Source: Nocardia sp. NBC_00508 | GTDB taxonomy: Bacteria > Actinomycetota > Actinomycetes > Mycobacteriales > Mycobacteriaceae | Direction of reading: 5' to 3' | Length of the DNA: 64,000 bases | Assembly: GCF_036346875.1 (NCBI RefSeq) | Contig: NZ_CP107852.1 | Location: forward strand, 4,526,001-4,590,000 | In this document: positions 15,836 through 24,278 of the stretch, in pieces | Layout: every line of letters begins with the position of its first letter | Numbering within the stretch: the stretch's first letter is position 1 | Notes under the pieces: model-generated | The model's database searches: none | What the model saw: the letters and a program-made list of their open reading frames with translations, nothing else | Told to the model about the DNA's origin: nothing | Translations under genes and position numbers: made by a program

Positions 15836-16504
15836 ATGAGCGAGAACCGCACCATGCGCCGCGGCGCCCGCGTCGCGGGCATCGGCGCTGCCGCGGCCGT
15901 TGCCATGGGCCTGCTTTCGACCGGTGCCGCCAACGCCGACACCTTCGTGCCGTTGCCGGACGGCCACAAGGCGGGACCTGGCGTGACGATCACCCGGAAC
16001 GGAGAGCGGGCCCTGATTTCGCCGTCGCTGGCTGCCAATGGCGCCGGCCGCGTGGTCTGGGTGTCGGGCAATGCGATCGCCGATGTCGCCGTGACGCCGG
16101 AAGGCACCATCGGCCCGAACAACGGTCCGACCGGAAACCCCGGAACCAACAACTCCTCGACGCACGGTGCTTCGCAGTTGAGCACCGGTTACGTCGTGGG
16201 TTGCCAGATCAGCATTGCTGATGATGCGATTTCGGCGGGTGTGTCCGGGAGTGTGAACCTCAGTGGGGCGAGTGCTGGTGGTTCGATCGGTATCAACCTC
16301 GGGCCGGGCGAGGTGAAGTTCGTTCAGATCGATTACAAGGACATCTTGAAGCCGGGTGTTTACTCGGTGGAGTACCAGGATGCCGAGATTCAGATCCAGG
16401 GCTGCGCGGGTTACGCGCAGGCGCGTTCGTACACGGTTGTCGAGATCATCGGTGATCACTACTCGAAGACCACCCTCTACGGGATGCCGTTCAGCATCGG
16501 CTGA
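15836..16504 (+). CDS. nfpA: MspA-family porin, NfpA-like, copy 1
   Basis: The 222-residue precursor has a Sec signal peptide (MSENRTMRRGARVAGIGAAA, cleavage after GAANA) and a mature MspA-type beta-barrel subunit with the ends typical of the family: DTFVPLPDGH at the start, YTVVEIIGDHYSKTTLYGMP at the end. Such proteins form oligomeric channels across the mycolic-acid outer membrane for small hydrophilic solutes. In N. farcinica NfpA and NfpB act as a hetero-oligomer. A partner gene (B type) follows 64 bp later, and the whole pair is repeated downstream. Residues 95-222 are encoded by DNA almost identical to the third gene. Confidence 0.9.
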   Translation: MSENRTMRRGARVAGIGAAAAVAMGLLSTGAANADTFVPLPDGHKAGPGVTITRNGERALISPSLAANGAGRVVWVSGNAIADVAVTPEGTIGPNNGPTGNPGTNNSSTHGASQLSTGYVVGCQISIADDAISAGVSGSVNLSGASAGGSIGINLGPGEVKFVQIDYKDILKPGVYSVEYQDAEIQIQGCAGYAQARSYTVVEIIGDHYSKTTLYGMPFSIG

Positions 16505-16568
16505 CGTCTGTCGAATCCACGAACCATCCTCCCGCTGAAGCGGACTCAACCCTCGAGGGATAGCAATC

Positions 16569-17237
16569 ATGATCAACCGTAAGAACCTGGCACGGATGGC
16601 CGGCGTCGGCGCCGCTGCCACCATCGCCATGGGCCTGTTCTCCACCGGTGCGGCCAACGCCGACACCTTCGTCCCACTGCCGGGCGGCGAGCTCACCAAG
16701 ACGCTGTCGGACGGCACCGTCGTGACGGTCCGTCTGGCCGGGGAGTCGGCCACCATCAGCCCGTCTATGGGTGCCACGCCGGTGCACCGCAACGCGTGGG
16801 TCTCCGGTAGCGCGCAGGTTGAGCTGTCCGGCACTGCCGGCGGCAAGATCTTCCCCGGTTACACCGTCGGCTGCCAGGTCAACATCGCCGGTGGCGGTGC
16901 CACCGGTGGCGTGGACGGCGATGTGGACTGGAGTGGTGACACCGTCACCGGCGGCGTGGGCGCCAACAGTGGCGGCGAGCTGTCGCTCGGCCCGGGTCAG
17001 GCGAAGTCGTTCTACGTGCTCGATCTGGAGCAGGCCGACGATTTCGGCAACGAATCGCACAAGACCCGGAACGCGTTCAAGGGCACCAGCGGTTCGGTGA
17101 CCTGGGCCGACGAGACCATCGGCCTGTCGGGCTGTGGCGGCTACGCGCAGGCGCGTGCCTTCGTCAGCGTCGAGGTCGAGACCGACAATGTCATCACCTG
17201 GGTGACGCTGTGGGGCCAGCCGTTCAGCCTCGGCTGA
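16569..17237 (+). CDS. nfpB: MspA-family porin, NfpB-like, copy 1
   Basis: The 222-residue protein has a signal peptide ending GAANA, then DTFVPLPGGELTKTLSDGTV, GCQVNIAGGGATGGVDGDVD and WVTLWGQPFSLG, the standard MspA fold. Central acidic residues (GVDGDVDWSGD) may line the pore, giving cation preference as in NfpAB and MspA. It is distinct from the A type just upstream and 64 bp away, so the two are probably expressed together. A strong hairpin follows. Nearly all of its mature sequence is repeated in the fourth gene. Confidence 0.9.
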   Translation: MINRKNLARMAGVGAAATIAMGLFSTGAANADTFVPLPGGELTKTLSDGTVVTVRLAGESATISPSMGATPVHRNAWVSGSAQVELSGTAGGKIFPGYTVGCQVNIAGGGATGGVDGDVDWSGDTVTGGVGANSGGELSLGPGQAKSFYVLDLEQADDFGNESHKTRNAFKGTSGSVTWADETIGLSGCGGYAQARAFVSVEVETDNVITWVTLWGQPFSLG

Positions 17238-17268
17238 GCGCAGCCGGGTAAAACCCCGCAGCCACCAA

Positions 17269-17306
17269 CGAAATGGGCCCGTCACATCGGCGGCGGGCCC
17301 ATTTCG
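17269..17306 (+). terminator. Terminator between the two porin pairs
   Basis: CGAAATGGGCCCG and CGGGCCCATTTCG form a perfect 13-bp stem with a 12-nt loop, 31 bp past the first nfpB stop. It implies that the second porin pair has its own promoter. Confidence 0.8.
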
Positions 17307-17557
17307 CCATGAATTCTCTTGCGCCCCGACAACGCTCCGCGATCCTAGTCGGATCGCTGTCGCGCGGGGATAACTTGCCCGAATTTCCGGAAAAGTCTGG
17401 TTGATACCGAATAGCATTGTTTCGTCCGATATCGCTCGATGACGCGATGGTCGGCGATCGCTTGGTGGACTTCACATTCCACCACCCGGCCGTCGGCTTG
17501 GAGGGACATGTCCGCCTCGACACCCTGAGGTGGGCGGATGCAACTGATGAGGAAAAT

Positions 17558-18232
17558 ATGAGCAAGTACCGCACCAACGGTCTGTCTCGAGGCGCCCGCG
17601 TCGCGGGCGCTGCCGCCGCGGCGGCCGTAGCCACCGGTCTGTTCTCGACCGGTGCCGCAAATGCCGATGTCTTCGTGCCGTTGCCGGACGGCCACAAGAA
17701 CGGCCCTGGCGTGAGCCTCGCCCGCACGGGTGAGCGCGCCCTGATCTCCCCTTCTCTCGCTGCGAACGGTGCCGGCCGTGTCGTGTGGGTTTCGGGGAAC
17801 GCCATCGCCGACGTAGCCGTCACACCCGAGGGAACAATCGGGCCCAACAACGGTCCGACCGGAAACCCCGGAACCAACAACTCCTCGACGCACGGTGCTT
17901 CGCAGTTGAGCACCGGTTACGTCGTGGGTTGCCAGATCAGCATTGCTGATGATGCGATTTCGGCGGGTGTGTCCGGGAGTGTGAACCTCGATGGCGCGAG
18001 TGCTGGTGGTTCGATCGGTATCAACCTCGGGCCGGGCGAGGTGAAGTTCGTTCAGATCGATTACAAGGACATCTTGAAGCCGGGTGTTTACTCGGTGGAG
18101 TACCAGGATGCCGAGATTCAGATCCAGGGCTGCGCGGGTTACGCGCAGGCGCGTTCGTACACGGTTGTCGAGATCATCGGTGATCACTACTCGAAGACCA
18201 CCCTCTACGGGATGCCGTTCAGCATCGGCTGA
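17558..18232 (+). CDS. nfpA: MspA-family porin, NfpA-like, copy 2
   Basis: The 224-residue precursor (MSKYRTNGLSRGARVAGAAA, cleavage after GAANA) is nearly identical in protein sequence to the first porin. The first half of the gene uses different synonymous codons, while the last 387 bp match the first copy with only one small cluster of differences (around 17990). The ATG at 17558, with a GAGGAAAA ribosome binding site, is chosen although the frame stays open to 17417. The preceding 250 bp presumably contain a separate promoter, because a terminator ends the first pair. Confidence 0.9.
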   Translation: MSKYRTNGLSRGARVAGAAAAAAVATGLFSTGAANADVFVPLPDGHKNGPGVSLARTGERALISPSLAANGAGRVVWVSGNAIADVAVTPEGTIGPNNGPTGNPGTNNSSTHGASQLSTGYVVGCQISIADDAISAGVSGSVNLDGASAGGSIGINLGPGEVKFVQIDYKDILKPGVYSVEYQDAEIQIQGCAGYAQARSYTVVEIIGDHYSKTTLYGMPFSIG

Positions 18233-18298
18233 CATCGGCTGGATCTGTCAAATCTCTTTTCGCTGAAGCGAACTCGATACTCTAGGGGTATTACCATC

Positions 18299-18967
18299 AT
18301 GTTCGATCGTAAAATGCTGGCGCGCGCGGCAGGACTGTGCGCGTCCGCGGCCATCACCATGGGTCTGCTCTCGACGGGTGCGGCGAATGCCGACACCTTC
18401 GTCCCGCTGCCGGGCGGGGAACTCACCAAGACGTTGTCGGACGGCACCGTCGTGACGATCCGTCTGGTCGGGGAGTCGGCCACCATCAGCCCGTCTATGG
18501 GTTCGACGCCGGTGCACCGCAATGCCTGGGTGTCCGGTAGTGCGCAGGTTGAAGTGTCCGGTGCCGCAGGCGGAGCGATCTTCCCGGGTTACACCGTTGG
18601 CTGCCAGGTCAACATCGCCGGTGGCGGTGCCACCGGTGGCGTGGACGGCGATGTGGACTGGAGTGGTGACACCGTCACCGGCGGCGTCGGCGCGAACAGT
18701 GGCGGCGAGCTGTCGCTCGGCCCGGGTCAGGCGAAGTCGTTCTACGTGCTCGATCTGGAGCAGGCCGACGATTTCGGCAACGAATCGCACAAGAAGCGCA
18801 ACAAGTTCAAGGGCACCAGCGGTTCGGTGACCTGGGCCGACGAGACCATCGGCCTGTCGGGCTGTGGCGGCTACGCGCAGGCGCGTGCCTTCGTCAGCGT
18901 CGAGGTCGAGACCGACAATGTCATCACTTGGGTGACGCTGTGGGGCCAGCCGTTCAGCCTCGGCTGA
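18299..18967 (+). CDS. nfpB: MspA-family porin, NfpB-like, copy 2
   Basis: The 222-residue precursor (MFDRKMLARAAGLCASAAIT, cleavage after GAANA) differs from the first B-type porin in the signal peptide and a few mature residues (for example KKRNKFKG against KTRNAFKG). The DNA of its last two thirds is close to identical to that of the first copy. It pairs with the A-type porin 66 bp upstream and completes the A-B-A-B arrangement. It should yield a channel subunit in the mycolate outer membrane. Confidence 0.9.
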   Translation: MFDRKMLARAAGLCASAAITMGLLSTGAANADTFVPLPGGELTKTLSDGTVVTIRLVGESATISPSMGSTPVHRNAWVSGSAQVEVSGAAGGAIFPGYTVGCQVNIAGGGATGGVDGDVDWSGDTVTGGVGANSGGELSLGPGQAKSFYVLDLEQADDFGNESHKKRNKFKGTSGSVTWADETIGLSGCGGYAQARAFVSVEVETDNVITWVTLWGQPFSLG

Positions 18968-19185
18968 GCGTCAACCATCCAGCCGCACAATGCGAACGGG
19001 TCCGTCGTTGTCACGGCGGGCCCGTTCCGCGCTGCGACCCAGGTGATCCAGAGTTCGTGCCGTCCGGCCGCGCTGGTCTTGCTTTCGGCGAGCAGGTCGC
19101 GGATCTGGATCAGCAGCTCCGCATCGGTGAGTCCGGGCGTGATCGGGCTGGAACGCTTCTGCAGATACTCGCCGAACTTTGTCAC
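18871..19185 (-). pseudogene. Small frame with an MscL-tail-like segment; possible mscL remnant
   Basis: The minus-strand frame starts MTKFGEYLQKRSSPITPG and contains LLIQIRDLLAESKTSAAGRH, which resembles the cytoplasmic C-terminal helix of actinobacterial MscL (VVLLTEIRDLLAQ in the mycobacterial protein, from memory). No membrane helices are present. The frame then runs through the porin terminator and antisense to the last porin, so its end is not believable. It starts 26 bp after the SAF gene stop, where mscL stands in related genomes. A decayed, internally deleted mscL is one explanation; a short unrelated gene is another. Confidence 0.3.
18993..19025 (+). terminator. Terminator after second porin pair
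   Basis: GAACGGGTCCG and CGGGCCCGTTC (one G-T pair) form an 11-bp stem about 26 bp past the last porin stop. It corresponds in position to the hairpin after the first pair, so it was probably copied with the duplication. Confidence 0.7.
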
Positions 19186-19210
19186 TCGGTATGTCTGCGG
19201 GCACGGCAGG

Positions 19211-19876
19211 TCAATGGAAGACGACGGCGAGCGCGGTGCGCAGGGAAGCTCCGGCCACGGCGGTGGCGTGGTCGGCGTCCATCGCGACCAAGACCACGCG
19301 TTCGGCGGCGCCTCGTTCGTCGGCCTGTCCCGAGACCAAGATGACGGCGGCGTCGGTGGCCAGGGTGCGGGCAGGCCGGGTACCGGGGCCGTTCGAGTCT
19401 TCGGCGCCGATCACGTCGACGCGATCGCCCGCACGGAGGATGTCCGCGACCGCGGTGTCGGCGAGACGGATGGGCACGATCCTGGCGTCGCGTGCTCCGG
19501 TGGCCGCCGCGGCCAGCCGTGGACCGATGACGCGCAGGTCGGTGAAAACCTCGCCCTGACGCATCGCGCCGGTCAGTGTCGCGCCGAGGAGAGCGGCCGG
19601 GTCGCCGACCGCGCCCGCGGGCAGCGTGCCCGCTTCGCGTGGCGCCGAGCGCAGGTCGCCCTCTTCGAGGAGCCGTCCCGGCTCCAGATCCCGGGCCGCG
19701 ACGAGGATCGGCATGCGCTCGGCGTCCGGGTCACCACGCACGAAGAGGACGGCCGCGAGTACAGCGAGGGCGGCGGCGAGTAGCCGTCGGGCCAGGACGA
19801 CGTCGGCCCATGGCGGGCGCTGCCATCCGGAGGGATTCCAGCCACCTCGGCCGAGGTCGGCGAGTGCGCGAGTCAT
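19211..19876 (-). CDS. SAF-domain membrane protein (CpaB/RcpC-like)
   Basis: The 221-residue protein has one N-terminal membrane helix (LLAAALAVLAAVLFVRG, about 30-50), then a SAF domain (MPILVAARDLEPGRLLEEGD) and a RcpC-like beta domain (VPIRLADTAVADILRAGDRVDVIGA). It should face the periplasm-like space. The family is related to CpaB of Flp pilus assembly, but no pilus genes are present here, and this stand-alone form is typical of the locus next to the FmdB-like gene in Corynebacteriales. Role unknown. Confidence 0.75.
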   Translation of the reverse strand: MTRALADLGRGGWNPSGWQRPPWADVVLARRLLAAALAVLAAVLFVRGDPDAERMPILVAARDLEPGRLLEEGDLRSAPREAGTLPAGAVGDPAALLGATLTGAMRQGEVFTDLRVIGPRLAAAATGARDARIVPIRLADTAVADILRAGDRVDVIGAEDSNGPGTRPARTLATDAAVILVSGQADERGAAERVVLVAMDADHATAVAGASLRTALAVVFH

Positions 19877-19961
19877 GGCCGGATCCTATGGCCGAACTCA
19901 CACTCGTCCGCCCCGTATCAGCGGGGCTGTGGATAACGACGAGGCTGGGGAAAACGTCGAA

Positions 19962-20246
19962 TCAGCTGGCTACGGCCGTGCTGGTGGCCGCGGTGGAACC
20001 GGTGGACGAGTCGGAGGACGAACTCGAGCCGCTGTCGGTCTTGGCGGGCTCGCTCGCGGTGGACGAGCCGCCGCGGCTGTCGGTGCGGTAGAAGCCGCTG
20101 CCCTTGAAGACGATGCCGACCGAGTTGAACAGCTTGCGCAGCTTCCCCGAGCACTCCGAGCAGACGCTCAGAGCTTCGTCGGTGAAGGACTGAACGATGT
20201 CGAAGCGGTTGTCACACTGGGTGCACGCGTACGAGTAAGTTGGCAC
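19962..20246 (-). CDS. FmdB-family zinc-ribbon regulatory protein
   Basis: From the GTG at 20246 (preceded by GGAGG at five nt) the product is 94 residues. It begins with the FmdB zinc ribbon (PTYSYACTQCDNRFDIVQSF, then SVCSECSGKLRKLFNSVGIV), with two CxxC pairs and FKGSGFYRTD, and ends in a Ser/Thr-rich disordered tail. The homolog next to 5-FCL in mycobacteria is Rv0991c, a redox-sensitive chaperone-like protein, from memory. An upstream in-frame ATG (20270) is less likely because conservation begins at PTYSY. Confidence 0.9.
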   Translation of the reverse strand: MPTYSYACTQCDNRFDIVQSFTDEALSVCSECSGKLRKLFNSVGIVFKGSGFYRTDSRGGSSTASEPAKTDSGSSSSSDSSTGSTAATSTAVAS

Positions 20247-20315
20247 AGGATCCTCCGCGGTATTCGTCAACCTGGCACTCTACAGCCGACAGTGCCAACA
20301 CCGCCAATCGGCATT

Positions 20316-20921
20316 TCATTCCCCGGCGCTATCGCCGAGCGGTCGCAGGCCGCCACGCGGTGTCAGTGCCCAGCCCATGCGCAGATCGTGCGGCTCCTCG
20401 GGCAGTCGCTCCACCAGTTCCTCGTCTCGTACCACCGCGATCAGCCGCGCGTCCGGGTGCGCGGCCGACAGCGTGCGGTCGTAGTAGCCCGCACCGCGTC
20501 CGAGCCGGACGCCGCGCAGGTCCACCGCGAGCGCGGGCACCAGGATCACCTCGGCCCTGGCCACCTCGGCCGGTGGCAGCACCGTGCCGATCGGCTCCAG
20601 CAGGCCGTAGCGGGCGCGGCGCATGGCGTCGGCTCCGGTGTACTCGGCCCAGCTCAGCGGCCCAGGTGGCCCGGTTACCGGCAGCAGCACCCGCGCGCCA
20701 CCGGCCAGCAGCGCGTCCAGCATCGCCGTCGAGCCCGGCTCCGGATCGACCGGCACATACGCGCAGACCCATTCCCGCGCGCCGAGCGCGCCGACCGCCG
20801 CGGCCAAGGCGAGCGCCTCGTCCTGCCGATCAGTGGCGCTCATCACAGCTCGCCGGGCCACCAGTTCGATGCGCCATGCATGTTTATCGCGCTCGCCGGG
20901 CATCTCCACAGTGATCACCAT
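20316..20921 (-). CDS. 5-formyltetrahydrofolate cyclo-ligase
   Basis: The 201-residue protein carries the family hallmarks: a basic N-terminal KHAWRIELVARRAVM, central YGLLEPIG, and VDLRGVRLGRGAGYYDRTLS, the ATP/Mg and folate site. It converts 5-formyl-THF plus ATP to 5,10-methenyl-THF, salvaging folate. I start it at ATG 20921; the frame stays open further upstream but would overlap galU. It is divergent from galU, with 62 bp between the starts, as in mycobacteria (Rv0992c/galU). Confidence 0.92.
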   Translation of the reverse strand: MVITVEMPGERDKHAWRIELVARRAVMSATDRQDEALALAAAVGALGAREWVCAYVPVDPEPGSTAMLDALLAGGARVLLPVTGPPGPLSWAEYTGADAMRRARYGLLEPIGTVLPPAEVARAEVILVPALAVDLRGVRLGRGAGYYDRTLSAAHPDARLIAVVRDEELVERLPEEPHDLRMGWALTPRGGLRPLGDSAGE

Positions 20922-20983
20922 AGGCTCACCCCGGTACCGGGTCGGCGCGACGCCGACCCGGCGGCGTGATGGACGGATAGGGT

Positions 20984-21946
20984 ATGCGCATGACAGCAAA
21001 GGCCGGACAGCCCGCTGACACCGCGGTGGTGTCGTGCTTCCGCACGGCCGTGGTGCCCGCGGCCGGGCTGGGGACACGGTTCCTGCCCGCGACCAAGACG
21101 GTGCCCAAGGAACTTCTTCCAGTGGTGGACACCCCCGGGATCGAGCTGGTCGCCAGCGAGGCGGCGGACTCGGGGGCCGAGCGCCTGGTGATCGTCACGT
21201 CCCCGGGCAAGGACGGCGTCGTCGCGCACTTCGTCGAGGATCTCGTGCTGGAGAGCACGCTCGCCGAGCGCGGCAAGTACAAACTGCTGGAGAAGGTGCG
21301 CAAGGCGCCGGCACTGCTCGACGTCACCTCGGTCGTACAGGAGGAGCCGCTCGGGCTCGGTCACGCCGTCGCCCAAGCCGAGCAGGCACTCGATGCCGAC
21401 GAGGACGCCATCGCGGTGCTGCTGCCGGACGACCTCGTGCTGCCCTGCGGTGTGCTCGACGTGATGAGCCGGGTGCGCCGCAAGCGCGGCGGGACCGTCC
21501 TGTGCGCCATCGACGTGCCGAAGGACGAGGTCAGCGCCTACGGCGTGTTCGACGTGGCGCGGGTGCCGGACGCCGTGAACCCGAATGTTCTGCGCGTCAA
21601 GGGAATGGTGGAGAAGCCCGCACTGGCCGACGCGCCCTCGACCTTCGCCGCCGCTGGCCGGTACCTGTTGGACCGCGCCATCTTCGACGCGCTGCGCCGC
21701 ATCGAGCCCGGTACGGGCGGCGAGCTGCAACTCACCGACGCCATCGCACTGCTGATCGCCGAGGGACATCCGGTTCATGTGGTGGTGCACCGTGGGTCGC
21801 GCCACGATTTGGGCAACCCGGGCGGTTATCTTCGTGCTGCGGTCGATTTCGCACTGGAACGAGAGGAATACGGCCCCGCCCTGCGGGAGTGGCTGCAGCA
21901 CCGTCTCGGTCCGGACTGGGATCCGCAGCTGACGACCGACGACTGA
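20984..21946 (+). CDS. galU: UTP-glucose-1-phosphate uridylyltransferase GalU
   Basis: The 320-residue protein has the nucleotidyltransferase signature VVPAAGLGTRFLPATKTVPKE near residue 25, EEPLGLGHAV, VEKPALADAPS and GTGGELQLTDAI. It makes UDP-glucose from UTP and glucose-1-phosphate for cell-envelope polysaccharides and trehalose. A second in-frame ATG lies at 20990; either could start translation. The downstream glp gene is about 150 bp away. Confidence 0.95.
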   Translation: MRMTAKAGQPADTAVVSCFRTAVVPAAGLGTRFLPATKTVPKELLPVVDTPGIELVASEAADSGAERLVIVTSPGKDGVVAHFVEDLVLESTLAERGKYKLLEKVRKAPALLDVTSVVQEEPLGLGHAVAQAEQALDADEDAIAVLLPDDLVLPCGVLDVMSRVRRKRGGTVLCAIDVPKDEVSAYGVFDVARVPDAVNPNVLRVKGMVEKPALADAPSTFAAAGRYLLDRAIFDALRRIEPGTGGELQLTDAIALLIAEGHPVHVVVHRGSRHDLGNPGGYLRAAVDFALEREEYGPALREWLQHRLGPDWDPQLTTDD

Positions 21947-22097
21947 CGGGTCCGTCCGGGGTTTCGCCGAGAGTGGACCGTCGGGTACGAATGGTGGTTC
22001 ACCGCGGTGCGCGCGAACATGCTTGCGCCGCGGTGCGATCCCGCGCGCCCGCGCAGGCGGAATCGGATGGAGTGCGGAGAGGATCAGGAAGGGCTGG

Positions 22098-23354
22098 ATG
22101 CGGTCGGTTGAGGATCAGCAGATCAAGGTGACCGCCGCGGCCGTCGCGCCGCGGCCGGTCCGGGTCGCGATTTCCGAGGCCCAGGGCCTGCTGTGCGCCG
22201 AGGACATCGTCACCGAGCGTCCGCTGCCCGGCTTCGATCAGGCCGCGATCGACGGCTACGCGGTGCGCAGCGTCGACGTCGCCTCCGCGGGCGCCGACAT
22301 CCGCGACGAGGAGGGCGAACTCGTCGACCTGACCCTTCCCGTGGTCGGTGAGGTGGTCGCCGGATCGCGTCAGCCGATCCGGTTGCAGCCGCGCCAGACC
22401 GTCCGGGTGGACACCGGCGCGCCGATGCCGACGCTCGCCGATGCGGTTCTCCCGTTGGATTTCACCGACGGCGGGCGGGTCAGGATCAAGGTGTACGAGC
22501 CGGTGCGGTCCGGGGACTATGTGCGGCGCGTCGGCGACGACGTCCAGCCGGGTGACGTCGCGGTGCGCGCGGGAACCATCATCGGCGCCGCGCAAGTAGG
22601 TCTGCTCGCCGCCGTCGGCCAGGACAAGGTGCTGGTGCACCCGCGACCGCGATTATCGGTGATCTCGGTGGGCGGTGAGCTGATCGACATCGATCGCACG
22701 CCCGGTCCCGGCCAGGTCTATGACGTGAACTCCTACGCGCTCGCCGCGGCCGCGCGGGACGCGGGCGCGGACGTGAACCGGGTCGGCATCGTGAGTTCCG
22801 ATCCGCGCCGGTTGCGTGACGTGGTCGAGGGGCAGTTGGTGCGCTCCGAGGTGGTGGTCATCGCGGGCGCGGTCGGCGGCTGGGCCTCCGAGCAGGTCCG
22901 GGAGGCGCTCGAGGGGCTCGGCGAGCTCGAAATCACCCGGGTGGCCATGCATCCGGGCTCGGTGCAGGGGTTCGGCAAGCTCGGCCGCGACGAGGTGCCG
23001 ACCTTCCTGCTGCCGTCCAACCCGGTCGGCGCGCTGGTGGTGTTCGAGGTGATGGTGCGGCCGCTGATCCGGATCGCGTTGGGACGCAGGCATCCCATGC
23101 GCCGGATCATCCGCGCGCGCACGATCATGCCGATCAGCTCCATGGCCGGACGCAAGGGATACCTGCGCGCACAACTCATGCGAGACGAGGCGACCGGTGA
23201 GTACTTGGTACAGCCACTCGGCAGCGCGAACTCGTCCTCGCACCTGCTCGCCACGCTCGCCGAGGCGAACAGCCTGATCCTGATCGACCCGGACGACACC
23301 GAGATCCGCACCGGTGACGAGGTTCAGGTCGCCTTTCTCGCACAGCGTGGCTGA
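22098..23354 (+). CDS. glp: Gephyrin-like molybdotransferase Glp (MoeA family)
   Basis: The 418-residue protein has MoeA architecture: LPGFDQAAIDGYAVR near residue 45, a MoCF-like central domain with SVGGELIDIDRTPGPGQVYD, and a C-terminal beta domain. The substrate-binding segment that reads TGAPLPxGADAVV plus an acidic residue in canonical MoeA is here TGAPMPTLADAVLPLDFTDG. This suggests reduced or altered molybdate insertase activity. In Corynebacterium glutamicum the equivalent protein, Glp, binds FtsZ and a membrane receptor, GlpR. A candidate glpR is two genes downstream. The start is the ATG at 22098 with AGGAAGG upstream. In M. tuberculosis it is annotated moeA1 (Rv0994). Confidence 0.88.
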   Translation: MRSVEDQQIKVTAAAVAPRPVRVAISEAQGLLCAEDIVTERPLPGFDQAAIDGYAVRSVDVASAGADIRDEEGELVDLTLPVVGEVVAGSRQPIRLQPRQTVRVDTGAPMPTLADAVLPLDFTDGGRVRIKVYEPVRSGDYVRRVGDDVQPGDVAVRAGTIIGAAQVGLLAAVGQDKVLVHPRPRLSVISVGGELIDIDRTPGPGQVYDVNSYALAAAARDAGADVNRVGIVSSDPRRLRDVVEGQLVRSEVVVIAGAVGGWASEQVREALEGLGELEITRVAMHPGSVQGFGKLGRDEVPTFLLPSNPVGALVVFEVMVRPLIRIALGRRHPMRRIIRARTIMPISSMAGRKGYLRAQLMRDEATGEYLVQPLGSANSSSHLLATLAEANSLILIDPDDTEIRTGDEVQVAFLAQRG

Positions 23355-23357
23355 GAC

Positions 23358-24017
23358 GTGGACGCGATGAACGTTTTCCGGGTCACGCAGCATCCGGGGT
23401 GGCCCGCGCGGCTCGGCCCGGTCCGGGTGGCCGCGGGACAGGTCACCCTGCGTCCGGTGCGGCTGCGCGACGCGGCGGCGTGGAGCCGGATCCGGTTGCG
23501 GGACAGGGACCATCTCGAGCCGTGGGAGCCGACCGGCCGCGGGGCGTGGGAGGCGCGCAACCACGCGTCCAATTGGCCCTCGCTGTGGTCGAGCTTGAAG
23601 GCGGAGGCACGGCGCGGCGCGATGATCCCTCTGGTCATCGAGGTGGACGGCGGGTTCAGCGGACAGCTGACCATCGGCAATATCGTGCGCGGCGCGCTGC
23701 GCTCGGCCTGGATCGGTTATTGGGTGGCCAGGGATCTCAGCGGACAGGGTGTCGCGACCGCGGCGTTGGCGCTCGGGCTCGACCACTGCTTCGGGCCGGT
23801 GGGCCTGCATCGGGTCGAGGCGACCGTGCGACCGGAGAATCTGGCCAGTCAGGCGGTGCTCCGCAACGTCGGCTTCCGGGAGGAGGGGCTGCTACGGCGC
23901 TACCTCGACGTGGACGGCGCCTGGCGAGATCACCTGCTGGTCGGCATGACCGTCGAGGAGGTGGTCGGAACCGTTCTGGACCGGCTGGTGCGAGAGGGGC
24001 GCGTCACCCTGCTGTAA
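23358..24017 (+). CDS. rimJ: GNAT N-acetyltransferase, RimJ/RimL type
   Basis: The 219-residue protein has the RimJ pattern: GQVTLRPVRLRDAAAWSRIR, central LTIGNIVRGALRSAWIGYWV, the acetyl-CoA loop RDLSGQGVATAAL (variant of RxxGxG) and HRVEATVRPENLASQAVLRN. It would acetylate ribosomal-protein or other alpha-amino groups. It begins 3 bp after the glp stop (GTG 23358, or ATG 23367) and forms the middle of the glp-rimJ-glpR set as in mycobacteria. Confidence 0.85.
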   Translation: MDAMNVFRVTQHPGWPARLGPVRVAAGQVTLRPVRLRDAAAWSRIRLRDRDHLEPWEPTGRGAWEARNHASNWPSLWSSLKAEARRGAMIPLVIEVDGGFSGQLTIGNIVRGALRSAWIGYWVARDLSGQGVATAALALGLDHCFGPVGLHRVEATVRPENLASQAVLRNVGFREEGLLRRYLDVDGAWRDHLLVGMTVEEVVGTVLDRLVREGRVTLL

Positions 24018-24278
24018 GCGCGGGCCACCGGACCCGGTGGCATTGGTGGGAATGTGACAGGTGTGGCGGATGTGCACGGCGCGCCTGCCGGAACTTGGTG
24101 CTACCCGGAATTAGCCTACGGACGTCGATGGTGCGTCTTGCGTCATCGGCAGGGAGCCTGCGGGCGTCCGGCGTCGACGCGGTTGCGTCGGACGGGGAGC
24201 CGGACGAGTGCGGCGTACGACGCGCCGCTCGCGGGCCGAGCCGGACGAAATCCAGGCGGGGACGGAGGTGCTGACGCG

